Below are positions 26,601-34,783 of a stretch of DNA of 64,000 nt, piece by piece. The stretch is from Candidatus Babeliales bacterium (GTDB taxonomy: Bacteria; Babelota; Babeliae; Babelales; Chromulinivoraceae), in NCBI GenBank assembly GCA_018062405.1, contig JAGOSF010000001.1, positions 1-64,000 of the forward strand, in the 5' to 3' direction. How positions within the stretch are numbered: the stretch's first letter is position 1; each line of letters starts with the position of its first letter. A program made the translations under genes and the position numbers. The notes beneath the pieces were generated by a model, which was given only the letters and a program-made list of their open reading frames with translations, did no database searches and had not been told where the DNA came from.

Positions 26601-29040
26601 CCTGTTGCATAATCGCATCATAATTTCTTACAGCAATTTGATCAGAGCTCACTTGAAAAGTGAAAATTCCTGGAATATCTCCTGATGAATTAAAATCTAT
26701 ATCTAAAGTTCCATCATTCAATACCTGGGCTATAAACCATTGATTATTTGCAACAGTAACACCACCATCTTGATAACCAGAAATGGTAATTTTACCATCT
26801 GATAACGTCATCAAACGGGTTAAATCAACCGTAGTATTTACAGGGAAAGTTACATTTAATTGTGTGCCACTATGAAATGTTGTATCAATAACACCTTCTG
26901 GTGTATAACGAATCAGAGCAACTTTTCCTGTTGTTTCACCCCATGAAGCAGCTACCACAATATTATCGTCTGCATCTAAAGCTAAACGAATATTAACGTA
27001 ATTATCGATGTTTGAAATTACGTTATCAACAATACCACCTGTTCCAAACGAACTATCTAAAACACCAAATTGATTCATTTTAACAAGACGTACTTTTTTT
27101 GTTGAACCATCAAGATAGCCAACTGCAAAATATAAATTATTATTGGCATCAACAGAAACTGATGCGATAGAACTTCCATTAAGATACAGACCATTTTCTG
27201 CAAATCTTGTGTCGATAGTTCCTGCAGCGTATAACATCACTGCACTGCCTGTAGGAGTTATTGTTCGCGCTGCATCTGCTCCAACAACAATGACATTACC
27301 ATTAGAAAGTTGAGCAACACCATAAGCTCCGTAAGTTAAAATATCATACACTGAACCTAAAGGATCAGTACCAAAACCACCAAAATAGGGGTCCATCGAT
27401 CCATCAGCAAGCACACGTTTTACGTATCCGCCTGCAGTTTCATGCATCCCTATAACCATCAAACTATTATCATTTCCAAGTTGCATCTGGGTAACAGTTT
27501 CATTACCAACAAGTTGTTCAATGGCAATACCTTGCCCACTTCCATAGGTTACATCATTAGTACCATTACTATCAACTCGCACAGTCCAAGAATTGATACC
27601 ATCACTAATAATGCTCATTAATTTTCCGCCATCACCAGTCAGTTGACGAACTGCCATAACCTGTTGTTCTGCTGTTGGGCTTGATGCTCCATCTGCATAG
27701 GTCGTTGCAACCCCCTGCGTACCAAAAGTCTCATCAAAAAGAGATGGAACTGGAGGCAATCCTATGTAGTAAGCAACATCCATTCCTTGTGAGCCATTGA
27801 AAACTGATGTGTAATAATAATTAACATAGGCTACAACCAAAATATCACCATTAGGAAGAGTCGTAACCCCATTGCCTTGTGCAAAAGTATTGTATGGTAA
27901 ATAAATCGTGTTGGGTACGGATGTTGTAACAATACCATTTGTACCAAATGCACTATTGAAAATACCATTTTTAGTTGTACAAACAAGTAATAAGGAACCG
28001 CTGACCTGACCAAAAGCTGAATACCCAGCTGCAAGATATGAACCATCAGCAAGTATTGCAACTCCATTACAATAGCTAGCATTAGCAGAAGGAGTTAGAT
28101 ACGAAACATAACCGCTTGGAGAGTTATATGATGTATCTAAAGCTCCAGATGATGTAAATCGTACAATATAGGAATGAAAATCACCGTTAAGAACACCAGT
28201 TGCACCAACGACAATATTCCCATCTTCATCTAAAACAACTGAAGTTGCGCCAATAGCTGTACTATTTAACATAGTAGATCTTGACCCATTAATTCCAAAA
28301 GTTGTATCTATAGTTCCGCTTGTAGTGAATCGAGTAACAACCATAGCATGACCTGGAGATTCTCCAACTAGAATAAATTTCCCATCTGCTTGCAAGGCAA
28401 TAGCCTTAGTTTTAGAGTTTAAGGTTGTATTGATGCTTCCTGTATTAAAAGTTGTATCAAGTACCCCTGTAGAACTATACCGAGCTAAAACAGTCTGATT
28501 ATTATTACCAGGATTATAACCAGCTACAACAATTTGCCCATCTGGTTGTAGAACAACACCGTATAGTTGGCCAAACTGAACAACAACATATCCATGAGCA
28601 TAAACTCCATTAGGGCTAAATGTTGTATCAACCGTACCATTAAGATTAAATCTACCGATAGAATATAGGTTATTATTCGTATACCCAACTACTATAATTT
28701 TTTCTGGGGTAGAACCAACTGCTGGCTGTATAATAATCGCAGACGCATGCGCGATCAGAGTCATTTGTACTATCCCTGCAGTTCCAAAAGTTGTATCTAA
28801 AACACCTGCTGTTGTAAATCGAATCATATTAAAACCGCTAGTACCCTCACCTGCTAAAACTATTTTTCCATCTGATTGAACAGCTACACAGTATCCTTGT
28901 AACGCATAAGATGAACCTTGACCAGTACCAGCTCTATATGCAATTCCATTCGATCCAAAAGCTGTATTTAAATCTCCCGGTGATGAGGCAAAACATGACA
29001 ATGAAAACAAAACTAATAAAAACGATAGATAACGCTTCAT
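23641..29040 (-). CDS. Giant exported delta-60 repeat protein
   Basis: The 1799-residue product has a signal peptide (YLSFLLVLFSLSCFA) and is filled with units of about 50-60 residues, each having a (G)xLDTTFGxxG turn followed by strands such as QSDGKIVLAG and RFTTAGVL. These are delta-60 repeats, predicted to form beta-propeller-like structures. Two consecutive blocks of roughly 425 residues, starting SLFDETFGTQGV (near 430) and SLFDDSFGTDGA (near 863), are close copies. The last 110 or so residues are different: mostly helical (DYYLARIENAETQAAVRAS, DEVDAFFTSFNARIEILV). A strong ribosome binding site (AAAAGGAG) precedes the ATG. It heads an operon with the barrel-like gene. Likely located on the cell surface or secreted; ligand unknown. 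Confidence 0.85.
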   Translation of the reverse strand: MKRYLSFLLVLFSLSCFASSPGDLNTAFGSNGIAYRAGTGQGSSYALQGYCVAVQSDGKIVLAGEGTSGFNMIRFTTAGVLDTTFGTAGIVQMTLIAHASAIIIQPAVGSTPEKIIVVGYTNNNLYSIGRFNLNGTVDTTFSPNGVYAHGYVVVQFGQLYGVVLQPDGQIVVAGYNPGNNNQTVLARYSSTGVLDTTFNTGSINTTLNSKTKAIALQADGKFILVGESPGHAMVVTRFTTSGTIDTTFGINGSRSTMLNSTAIGATSVVLDEDGNIVVGATGVLNGDFHSYIVRFTSSGALDTSYNSPSGYVSYLTPSANASYCNGVAILADGSYLAAGYSAFGQVSGSLLLVCTTKNGIFNSAFGTNGIVTTSVPNTIYLPYNTFAQGNGVTTLPNGDILVVAYVNYYYTSVFNGSQGMDVAYYIGLPPVPSLFDETFGTQGVATTYADGASSPTAEQQVMAVRQLTGDGGKLMSIISDGINSWTVRVDSNGTNDVTYGSGQGIAIEQLVGNETVTQMQLGNDNSLMVIGMHETAGGYVKRVLADGSMDPYFGGFGTDPLGSVYDILTYGAYGVAQLSNGNVIVVGADAARTITPTGSAVMLYAAGTIDTRFAENGLYLNGSSIASVSVDANNNLYFAVGYLDGSTKKVRLVKMNQFGVLDSSFGTGGIVDNVISNIDNYVNIRLALDADDNIVVAASWGETTGKVALIRYTPEGVIDTTFHSGTQLNVTFPVNTTVDLTRLMTLSDGKITISGYQDGGVTVANNQWFIAQVLNDGTLDIDFNSSGDIPGIFTFQVSSDQIAVRNYDAIMQQDGKIVFAGSQSPASNQQIPYLVRILDETDVQPVPQYPAVEPATSLFDDSFGTDGAAIIYANGASSPTAQQQVMAVRQLNDLNLMTVVSDGTNSWSVRVNQNGTNDSTYGAGQGIAIAQVTGNEVVSQLQLTDDSLMIVGTHDGQGGYLKRVLPNGSMDPLFGGSDDYPVGTFYGFMTEAYGVAQLTNGSMVVVGNTAGVGTVAMISLLGAIQPIFSEDGFYSNGNNIASVSVDIYNNLYFAVGYLDGSTKKVRIIKMSAEGVLDSSFGTGGIVNNVISNIDNYVNIRLALDAENNIVVAASWGDTAGKVGVVRYTPAGVLDTTFNSGAQFDIEFIYSAPVFLTTLLTLTNGKITVSGYQNDEDVASAEYVDGVLAADQWFIAQLTNGGGYDLDFNADSATPGLYEFQVNTTVEQLARRNYDAIMQSDGKIVCAGSESPAVDEETPLLVRILDETDVQSVPQYPGIIYELPSPIVENYGIDGIAQTNTIANLVAGGNQVVPGANGSYVGGRTSNSRLVVAALTETGVVNSAFGSTGVATSAVIDHLAQYGSIAIDSEGRILVGAFSSYGKLIAARFTSAGVADITFGTGGVAQTDVITNLTQGGFIAVDSENRVIVGGMSSDSKLVATRFTTGGVVDTTFGSYRNGVVHYGIVKSAAITNLIQGGTVAVDSSDNVFIGGYSSNEFLVIAKFTVDGMVSEFFGTDGIAQTATIADLAAVGSMVIDPLSRPVIGGSTYAESLTVARFTTAGVADTTFADAGVVVTPLISNLRSGGFVAVDNLNRILVSGFASILGDNSMIVARLKPNGILDNSFVIGGIATTGVIADLNQGGFIGVDPYDNIFLGGMNSVSGANSLMNVKLYSGDPIIVPDVQSVPTSLYIALNYGNQIPIFRAMILVDYYLARIENAETQAAVRASVDAILDAYIALYSDKPGVYLILDLFKINFALELAQANLDNEFPDFADEVDAFFTSFNARIEILVQLNPQLNS

Positions 29041-29217
29041 GACGAACTCCTTTTTTAAATTTACATGTATCGGTAGCCTACAAATGTTTAAAAAAAAAGA
29101 AACTAAATTTTATCAAGATCATCATAAAAATTGGGCTTTCGGTGAAAATCTGATAAGCTAGCAAAAGTAATAAAAAAAGCTACCCATCATTCTTTTAAAG
29201 AAAGGAGTTCATTGTTC

Positions 29218-30288
29218 ATGAACATCAAATCGTTACGAATATTGGCTACTATAGTTGTTGGTTTTAATGTGATCCAAACACCAGTTCAAGCAACGGTGTT
29301 AAACACAAGCCCAACATTCCCAACAAGTTTAAACTCAACCACTCTTGGTTCAGCTCTTGCTCTTTACATTGGTTATAATACTTTAACCCGTAAAAGCTTT
29401 TTAGTTTCAGAAAAATTTAAAGAAGCTCAAGCTTGGTACGATTTTGTCGCTGCAAAATACCCACAAGCTGGTCTTGAAAATATGGTATTTATACAAACTC
29501 CAAAAGATGATTGGATATCTGACACCCTAGCAGGCTTTGCAAAAAAATTAAGCTGGACTTCTTCATACAACCACATCTATTTTACCAAAGATACGTTGAA
29601 AGAAATTAACCATCTGTATAAAAAAGTTGTTGATGGCTATCCATTAGATGCAAAAGAAGCTGGCAAACTTGCTGGACACGAATTTACACTGTTGCACGAA
29701 GCTGGACACATTAAAAATAATGATGCGCAAAATCTTGTAGCTTGCGTATTTGGTTTACTTGGCGCAACAAAATTAGTTGCAGACTACCAAGGTGAAAATT
29801 TATTTCAAACAGAAGACTATGTTCTTTCCAAAGGAACAAAGATTCTTGGCGTTGAAATTGGAAAAATTGCAATTCCTGGTACTTTAACACAAGTTTCAAC
29901 AGCTTCATTCATGGCAGCTCTTACAACTATTTTACGTTACCAAGAAGCACATGCTGATAAATTTGCTATCGAAACAGCTGATTTGCAAGCTTTAAAAAAT
30001 GCATTGAAAATATTTGAAAATGATGAAAAAGATGCTTTATATGATCTAGAAAATGCACAATTAGATCCTTACATCGAATCTGATTCTTATCCTGTTTTGT
30101 TGATACAAAATATTGTTAATCCAATTGAATCTACCATTGGATATGCAGCTCAACAAGTTGGTTTATTAATTAAATCAAACAAAGTAACTCGTTGGATGTA
30201 TGACTTAAAAATTTATGGAATTAATCAAGGGCCTTCAGTTATAGCTCAAGCAATTAAAGATGAAATTGCAAAGCGTGAAGAAAACTAG
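29218..30288 (+). CDS. Exported M48-like zinc metalloprotease
   Basis: The 356-residue product has a signal peptide (ILATIVVGFNVIQTPVQA) and the M48-type zinc motif LLHEAGHIKNND (near residue 160, HExxH) with the downstream ligand motif ILRYQEAHADKFA (near 238, ExxAD). A hydrophobic segment lies between them, as in membrane-linked members. The ATG at 29218 is preferred because AGGAG ends 10 nt upstream; a TTG at 29212 would be too close. The protein at 8069-9109 is a paralogue that lost the zinc-binding His and catalytic Glu. Substrates are unknown; M48 enzymes often degrade misfolded envelope proteins. Confidence 0.78.
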   Translation: MNIKSLRILATIVVGFNVIQTPVQATVLNTSPTFPTSLNSTTLGSALALYIGYNTLTRKSFLVSEKFKEAQAWYDFVAAKYPQAGLENMVFIQTPKDDWISDTLAGFAKKLSWTSSYNHIYFTKDTLKEINHLYKKVVDGYPLDAKEAGKLAGHEFTLLHEAGHIKNNDAQNLVACVFGLLGATKLVADYQGENLFQTEDYVLSKGTKILGVEIGKIAIPGTLTQVSTASFMAALTTILRYQEAHADKFAIETADLQALKNALKIFENDEKDALYDLENAQLDPYIESDSYPVLLIQNIVNPIESTIGYAAQQVGLLIKSNKVTRWMYDLKIYGINQGPSVIAQAIKDEIAKREEN

Positions 30289-30309
30289 TTTTTAGAATTT
30301 TAGTACAAG

Positions 30310-30340
30310 AAAAGGGATCGATATAATGTCGGTCCTTTTT
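30310..30340 (+). terminator. Terminator of the M48-like gene
   Basis: A 12-bp stem with two G-T pairs (30310-30321 with 30329-30340) ends in a run of five T residues, 22 nt past the stop codon. Confidence 0.65.
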
Positions 30341-30354
30341 CTTTGAAAATCATC

Positions 30355-30382
30355 TTGGTTTTTTATAAAACTGTGGTAGAAT
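30355..30382 (+). promoter_or_regulatory. Promoter of the coupled gene pair at 30.4-31.5 kb
   Basis: TTGGTT (30355-30360), 16-nt spacer and TAGAAT (30377-30382) preceded by TG. It is only about 15 nt from the ATG at 30397, so the transcript would have a very short leader and no ribosome binding site is visible. Confidence 0.4.
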
Positions 30383-30396
30383 TACGTTCATAAAAA

Positions 30397-30984
30397 ATGA
30401 ACAGTAATTTCTTCTATAACCCTAAAAGAATCGTTGTAATGATCGTGCAAACTCCATCAAAAAATCAAAACAACAATCAAAAATTTTCACACAACTTTTT
30501 GACCACCTTGGACCACAACCCATATCAATCGATACAACAAAATCTCGAAGCTCTTTTTAACCCCTTTATTCGTGTTGTCCCAGAAAAAGATTGGTCAGAA
30601 ATCAAAGCAATCTGGATACCTTTTTTACACCATGACTATAAAAACGAACTTCAAAAATCAGAAAAAATCATGATCTTGCAACCTTCTGTTGATAAATTTG
30701 GTTCAATTCAAGGATATTTACTGGCTCGCAATGAAAATTATATTCCTTATCTGACAACCTTTTTCAGTCCGCAACTTACACAATTTGAAGTTATAGAACT
30801 TATCCTCCAAGCTCAACAAACTATTTTAGAAACTCAATTAATCGTGAGCAATGTAGAAGATCAAGCCGTCATCAGAAAATCGGTGATTGGTGCGGCAAAA
30901 TCTGGCATGCTCATCACCATTACAACAGACAAACATGATAAAATTATCGATGCATTTCCTCTTTTTAACCACGAGCAACTATGA
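30397..30984 (+). CDS. Cytosolic protein of unknown function, first of a coupled pair
   Basis: The 195-residue product has no signal peptide and no family I recognise. It looks mixed alpha/beta (IKAIWIPFLHHDYKNE, KIMILQPSVDKFGSIQGYLL, VIELILQAQQTILETQLIV) and ends with GMLITITTDKHDKIIDAF. The start is uncertain; ATG at 30439 is an alternative. Its stop overlaps the next start as ATGA, so the two proteins are probably made in fixed ratio and may act together. Confidence 0.6.
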   Translation: MNSNFFYNPKRIVVMIVQTPSKNQNNNQKFSHNFLTTLDHNPYQSIQQNLEALFNPFIRVVPEKDWSEIKAIWIPFLHHDYKNELQKSEKIMILQPSVDKFGSIQGYLLARNENYIPYLTTFFSPQLTQFEVIELILQAQQTILETQLIVSNVEDQAVIRKSVIGAAKSGMLITITTDKHDKIIDAFPLFNHEQL

Positions 30985-31520
30985 ATAGCTTTAACTTCAT
31001 CACGATCACAAAAAGCAAGATTACACAAAAATATATCTGCGCACAGGCCATGGATTATGATTTTTACCTGCTCTACCTTTTATTTACAGAAACTTTGTCC
31101 CCTGCGTCTTTAGATCAACAAAACCAACCAGGCGAAGAGTCTCGATCCTATGGCAATTTTCAAAAAAATAATGGCATCGATTTTTGTAAAGATTCATCCG
31201 TAAAATGCTTGGCGACATCACAGCTTTTCATGAATAAAAACAATGGACACATCGAGCTTTTTGCAAATTACGACCTTATGAATACTGAAGATCTTTGCTT
31301 GCCAAAATCACCAAAATTTATCATGACTGCTAAAAATTTTATCCATTTCATGATGCAAAAAAGCCAATTGCTCAAACAACAACCACACCAACTTTTTATT
31401 GTCATCGATAAACAAGGTCATGCACACTTGACAACCGATTTGCAATCAATCACAAAAGTTTCATTTTTTAGCACAATACAAAAAAAATTGGCCGGCCTAT
31501 TTAATAGACCAGCCGCTTAA
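30981..31520 (+). CDS. Cytosolic protein of unknown function, second of a coupled pair
   Basis: The 179-residue product has no signal peptide. Visible pieces are a helical start (YICAQAMDYDFYLLYLLFTETL), a middle region with two Cys (CKDSSVKCLA) and a beta-rich segment near 130-150 (HQLFIVIDKQGHAHLTTD). No family is recognised. The start codon overlaps the stop of the upstream gene by 4 nt. Its end converges on a secreted-protein gene 16 nt away. Confidence 0.6.
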   Translation: MNSFNFITITKSKITQKYICAQAMDYDFYLLYLLFTETLSPASLDQQNQPGEESRSYGNFQKNNGIDFCKDSSVKCLATSQLFMNKNNGHIELFANYDLMNTEDLCLPKSPKFIMTAKNFIHFMMQKSQLLKQQPHQLFIVIDKQGHAHLTTDLQSITKVSFFSTIQKKLAGLFNRPAA

Positions 31521-31536
31521 ATATAACGACTATATT

Positions 31537-32574
31537 TTATTCTACAGAATGTTCTAGAATGCTTTCAGTTTGGGTTTCAGCATCCTGCGTAGTCGCAGAG
31601 TCATTCATATCTATAGTTTCTGGCATAACCAATTCTCCAAACTCATCAAATTTTCTTACAAAAATTTGCGCAAATCGATGAAAACCATCTGATAAATATT
31701 CTGACCAATACTCACCTTCTGTTTTTCCAAGATGCTTTGCTCTTACTCTAAAAACATCAAAGAAATAGGTCATAGATTCTTGAAATCCATCCATCGACTT
31801 AAAAGCTTCTGGCACAGATTGAGACAATTTAAAAAATGCTGGACCAAAAGAAACACCATAATAATCTTTATATTCTTGTAGCGAAGCATCTGAGCCTGGA
31901 ACATCGCCCTGACTTTCTAGATTCTCCACAGCTACAGCTTCACCTTCAGTAACTTCACCAAAAAATTGGTCAACGATATCCAATTCTTCCACAAGACGTT
32001 CTTGATGTTCTAAGTTAAGATCGAGTTTATCTTGCTCAACTGCAATACCAGGTTTTTCAATCGCTTTTTCCGATTTTTCTAATAACCAACCACGAGACCG
32101 CATCCCTAAATTTTCACCTAGTTTTGATGCTTGTTTTGCAACAAAATTAAGATCTTTCTGTTTTTCTTTTTGTTCAGAAGTTAAGACATCTGATACTTCA
32201 CCAAAGCTCATATCTTGCTGTTCTGCTGATTGCTCTGCCTTGGGATTATCAACACGACGAATTGAACTTTCTGAAGAAACTAATATGCCTTGAGGCTTTA
32301 TACCTACATAAGCACCAAATTGAGAAACTTGCTTTGCTCCTGGAAGCAAAACAGCTTGTTTAGCAGACTGAGCTTTATTTAATTCAGCTGAATTCCACAA
32401 CCATGCTTGCTTTGGCTCTCCAACAAGCCTTGCGCCTGCAGCAACTGGTGCTTGATGCTCATGCGCACCTTTAACGCCCGGAGCAGATTCAGCAGGACCA
32501 GGATGCATAGCAACAAGGTTCATTGACGCAAGTGCAAAAAAAGCCATGGCCATGATAATTTTATATTGTTTCAT
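31537..32574 (-). CDS. Exported acidic protein with an internal repeat
   Basis: The ATG at 32574 is preferred, as AAGG lies 9 nt upstream; the ATG at 32583 overlaps that site. The 345-residue product has a signal peptide (IIMAMAFFALASMNLVAM). Two related segments, AKQVSQFGAYVGIKPQGILVSS near residue 83 and AKQASKLGENLGMRSRGWLLEK near 149, share an AKQxSxxGxxxGxxxxGxL pattern. The C-terminal half is acidic with an aromatic helical region (YKDYYGVSFGPAFFKL, MTYFFDVFRVRAKH). Family unknown. Confidence 0.55.
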   Translation of the reverse strand: MKQYKIIMAMAFFALASMNLVAMHPGPAESAPGVKGAHEHQAPVAAGARLVGEPKQAWLWNSAELNKAQSAKQAVLLPGAKQVSQFGAYVGIKPQGILVSSESSIRRVDNPKAEQSAEQQDMSFGEVSDVLTSEQKEKQKDLNFVAKQASKLGENLGMRSRGWLLEKSEKAIEKPGIAVEQDKLDLNLEHQERLVEELDIVDQFFGEVTEGEAVAVENLESQGDVPGSDASLQEYKDYYGVSFGPAFFKLSQSVPEAFKSMDGFQESMTYFFDVFRVRAKHLGKTEGEYWSEYLSDGFHRFAQIFVRKFDEFGELVMPETIDMNDSATTQDAETQTESILEHSVE

Positions 32575-32733
32575 TATTTTCATCCTTTTTTATAAGAAAA
32601 TAGCTACATGATACCATGTTAATATTTTCAGGGTGAAACATTCAAGAGTTTTAAACTCAAAACAAACAGATAATCAACTCAAAAGACATCGCCTACTAGA
32701 AAAACCGAGCTCAAAGATGCTTTCACTGACAAT

Positions 32734-32762
32734 TTGAATTCAAAATAGTCCCATGATATACT
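32734..32762 (+). promoter_or_regulatory. Promoter of the trhO-murB unit
   Basis: TTGAAT (32734-32739), a 17-nt spacer and TATACT (32757-32762) with the extended TG at -15. It lies 43 nt upstream of trhO. Confidence 0.6.
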
Positions 32763-32805
32763 AAAAATTATATGAAGCGTTTAACCTTGAAGATAAAGGA
32801 TTTCT

Positions 32806-33708
32806 ATGGGAATCATTGTACTCTATTATAAATATGTTAACATCGAAAACCCCACAGCGATTGCAAAATGGCAACGATCATTATGTGAAAGTTTACATTT
32901 AACAGGCCGAATTATCCTTGCCCATGAAGGCATTAATGGCACGGTCAGTGGATCTGAAGAGCAAGCTCAACAATATATCGACGCAATGAACAATCATGAA
33001 CTCTTTGGTAATATCGATTTTAAAACCACTCCAGGCGATGACCAATCTTTTCCAAAATTAAAAATTAGCGTAAAAAACGAAATAGTTCGACTTGGTGTCG
33101 ATCCAACTATGGTGACTGTTAAAGATACTGGAATTCATTTAAATCCAGATCAAACACACGAACTTCTCACGAATAGACCAAAAGATTTAATTATTCTCGA
33201 AACTCGCAATGATTACGAATGGGAAGTTGGACGATTTTTAGATGCAGAAAATCCAAACATTAAAAGTTTCCGCGAATTTCCTGAGTATGTCGATAAGAAC
33301 TTAGAACGTTATAAAGATAAAGAAGTTTTGATGTACTGCACTGGTGGTGTTCGATGTGAACGAGCAACCGCTTATTTAGTTCAAAAAAATGTAGCTAAAA
33401 AAGTATACCAAATCGAAGGCGGCATTGTTCGCTATGCAGAAAAATACCCTGATGGATTTTTCCGTGGTAAAAATTATGTTTTTGATAATCGTGTAACCGT
33501 CAGAATTAATGACGATATTTTAGCACAATGTTTACTATGTAAAACGCCATCTGATGATTATACCAACTGTATTAATGCTTTTTGCAATAAACATTTTGTG
33601 GCCTGTGCACCATGCAAAGAAAGCTTTAACTACACTTGCAGCGATAACTGTAAGTTATTGATTGCAAATAAAGAAACTATAGAACGCAAAGAAATACACC
33701 GAAGATAA
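32806..33708 (+). CDS. trhO: tRNA uridine(34) hydroxylase TrhO (rhodanese-like)
   Basis: TrhO uses oxygen to hydroxylate uridine 34 of certain tRNAs, the first step toward 5-methoxyuridine and 5-oxyacetyluridine. The 300-residue product has the N-terminal acylphosphatase-like domain (LTGRIILAHEGINGTVSGS near residue 30), then a rhodanese domain with the active-site loop VLMYCTGGVRCERATAYL near 174, whose first Cys is the catalytic one. A Cys-rich tail (CLLCKTPSDDY, CAPCKES, CSDNC) probably binds zinc. Start at AAAGGA plus 6 nt. murB follows 33 nt later on the same strand. Confidence 0.92.
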   Translation: MGIIVLYYKYVNIENPTAIAKWQRSLCESLHLTGRIILAHEGINGTVSGSEEQAQQYIDAMNNHELFGNIDFKTTPGDDQSFPKLKISVKNEIVRLGVDPTMVTVKDTGIHLNPDQTHELLTNRPKDLIILETRNDYEWEVGRFLDAENPNIKSFREFPEYVDKNLERYKDKEVLMYCTGGVRCERATAYLVQKNVAKKVYQIEGGIVRYAEKYPDGFFRGKNYVFDNRVTVRINDDILAQCLLCKTPSDDYTNCINAFCNKHFVACAPCKESFNYTCSDNCKLLIANKETIERKEIHRR

Positions 33709-33741
33709 TATTAGTTTATAACAAATCAAAAAGAGAAAAAT

Positions 33742-34734
33742 ATGTTCCAAGTTACAAACTCAAACACACCAATTCAAACTCTTGATACAAGTTTAGTAAT
33801 TTTAGAACATGTTTCTCTTGCTGATAAAAACACCTTTGGAACTGGCGGGCTTGCAAGATTTTATTGCAGACCTCAATCTGCAGAAACATTTGCACAAGCA
33901 CTGTCTTTTGCTCGTGAAAAAAATCTCGAAATTTTTGTCCTTGGTGGCGGAGCTAATATTTTAATCAGCGACCAAGGATTTTCTGGTCTTGTTATTCATC
34001 CAAATTTACAGAATTTTGAAATTATAGAATCAACCAATCAAAATGATTCAGCAACAGTTTTTGTACAAGCTGGAGCTGGAATTTCAATCGAAAATCTTAT
34101 TAATCTTTGTTTGAGACAACATATTTTAGGGCTTGAAGAATTTAGTGGCATCCCTGGAACTGTTGGCGGCGCAGTCTACATCAACCTTCATTACTATGAA
34201 TTTTTACTTGAACAGTTTTTGGTCAGCGCAACATTAATTCATCGAGTAACAGGTCAAATTATTACCGTCGATACTGCATGGTTTAATTTCGGCTATGACC
34301 AGTCAAAGCTCCAAGAAAAAGAATATTTTGTCGTTGATGCAACCTTTAAACTTACAAAATCTGATGCAATGATGACCGCTTTTGCACAAGGCCGGTCTGT
34401 AGAAATCACTCGGCATCGTCAAAAAAGATACCCATACCAAAATACCTGTGGTAGCTTTTTTAGAAATTTTCACCCAGAAGAAGTGGTGAACACACCAAAG
34501 AAATTAATTTACGTCGCTTACTATCTCGACCAACTTGGCGTTAAAGGTGAGCTTTCTGTTGGCGGAGCAGTTGTTTCTCATCAACACGCAAATATGATCG
34601 TTTGCAAAAATGGCACCAGCTCAGACATTGTAAATCTTACTCTTAAAATGCAACAGATGGTCTACGAAACTTACAATATCAAGCCGCAACCAGAATGCCA
34701 ACTTGTCGGATTTGATATTAATCCATTTTTGTAA
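33742..34734 (+). CDS. murB: UDP-N-acetylenolpyruvoylglucosamine reductase MurB
   Basis: MurB reduces UDP-GlcNAc-enolpyruvate to UDP-MurNAc with NADPH and FAD, a committed step of peptidoglycan synthesis. The 330-residue product has the FAD-binding motifs NTFGTGGLARF near residue 29 and LGGGANILISDQGFSGLVI near 72, then EFSGIPGTVGGAVYINLHYYE near 133. NTCGSFFRNF near 232 carries the catalytic Ser/Cys position, and PECQLVGF ends the protein. The Tyr loop after GAVYIN suggests the type II form. It probably shares the promoter of trhO. Confidence 0.94.
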   Translation: MFQVTNSNTPIQTLDTSLVILEHVSLADKNTFGTGGLARFYCRPQSAETFAQALSFAREKNLEIFVLGGGANILISDQGFSGLVIHPNLQNFEIIESTNQNDSATVFVQAGAGISIENLINLCLRQHILGLEEFSGIPGTVGGAVYINLHYYEFLLEQFLVSATLIHRVTGQIITVDTAWFNFGYDQSKLQEKEYFVVDATFKLTKSDAMMTAFAQGRSVEITRHRQKRYPYQNTCGSFFRNFHPEEVVNTPKKLIYVAYYLDQLGVKGELSVGGAVVSHQHANMIVCKNGTSSDIVNLTLKMQQMVYETYNIKPQPECQLVGFDINPFL

Positions 34735-34783
34735 AAAGCAAAACAGACAAAATTATTTTTTAATTAAAGACCTTGCAGCAATC

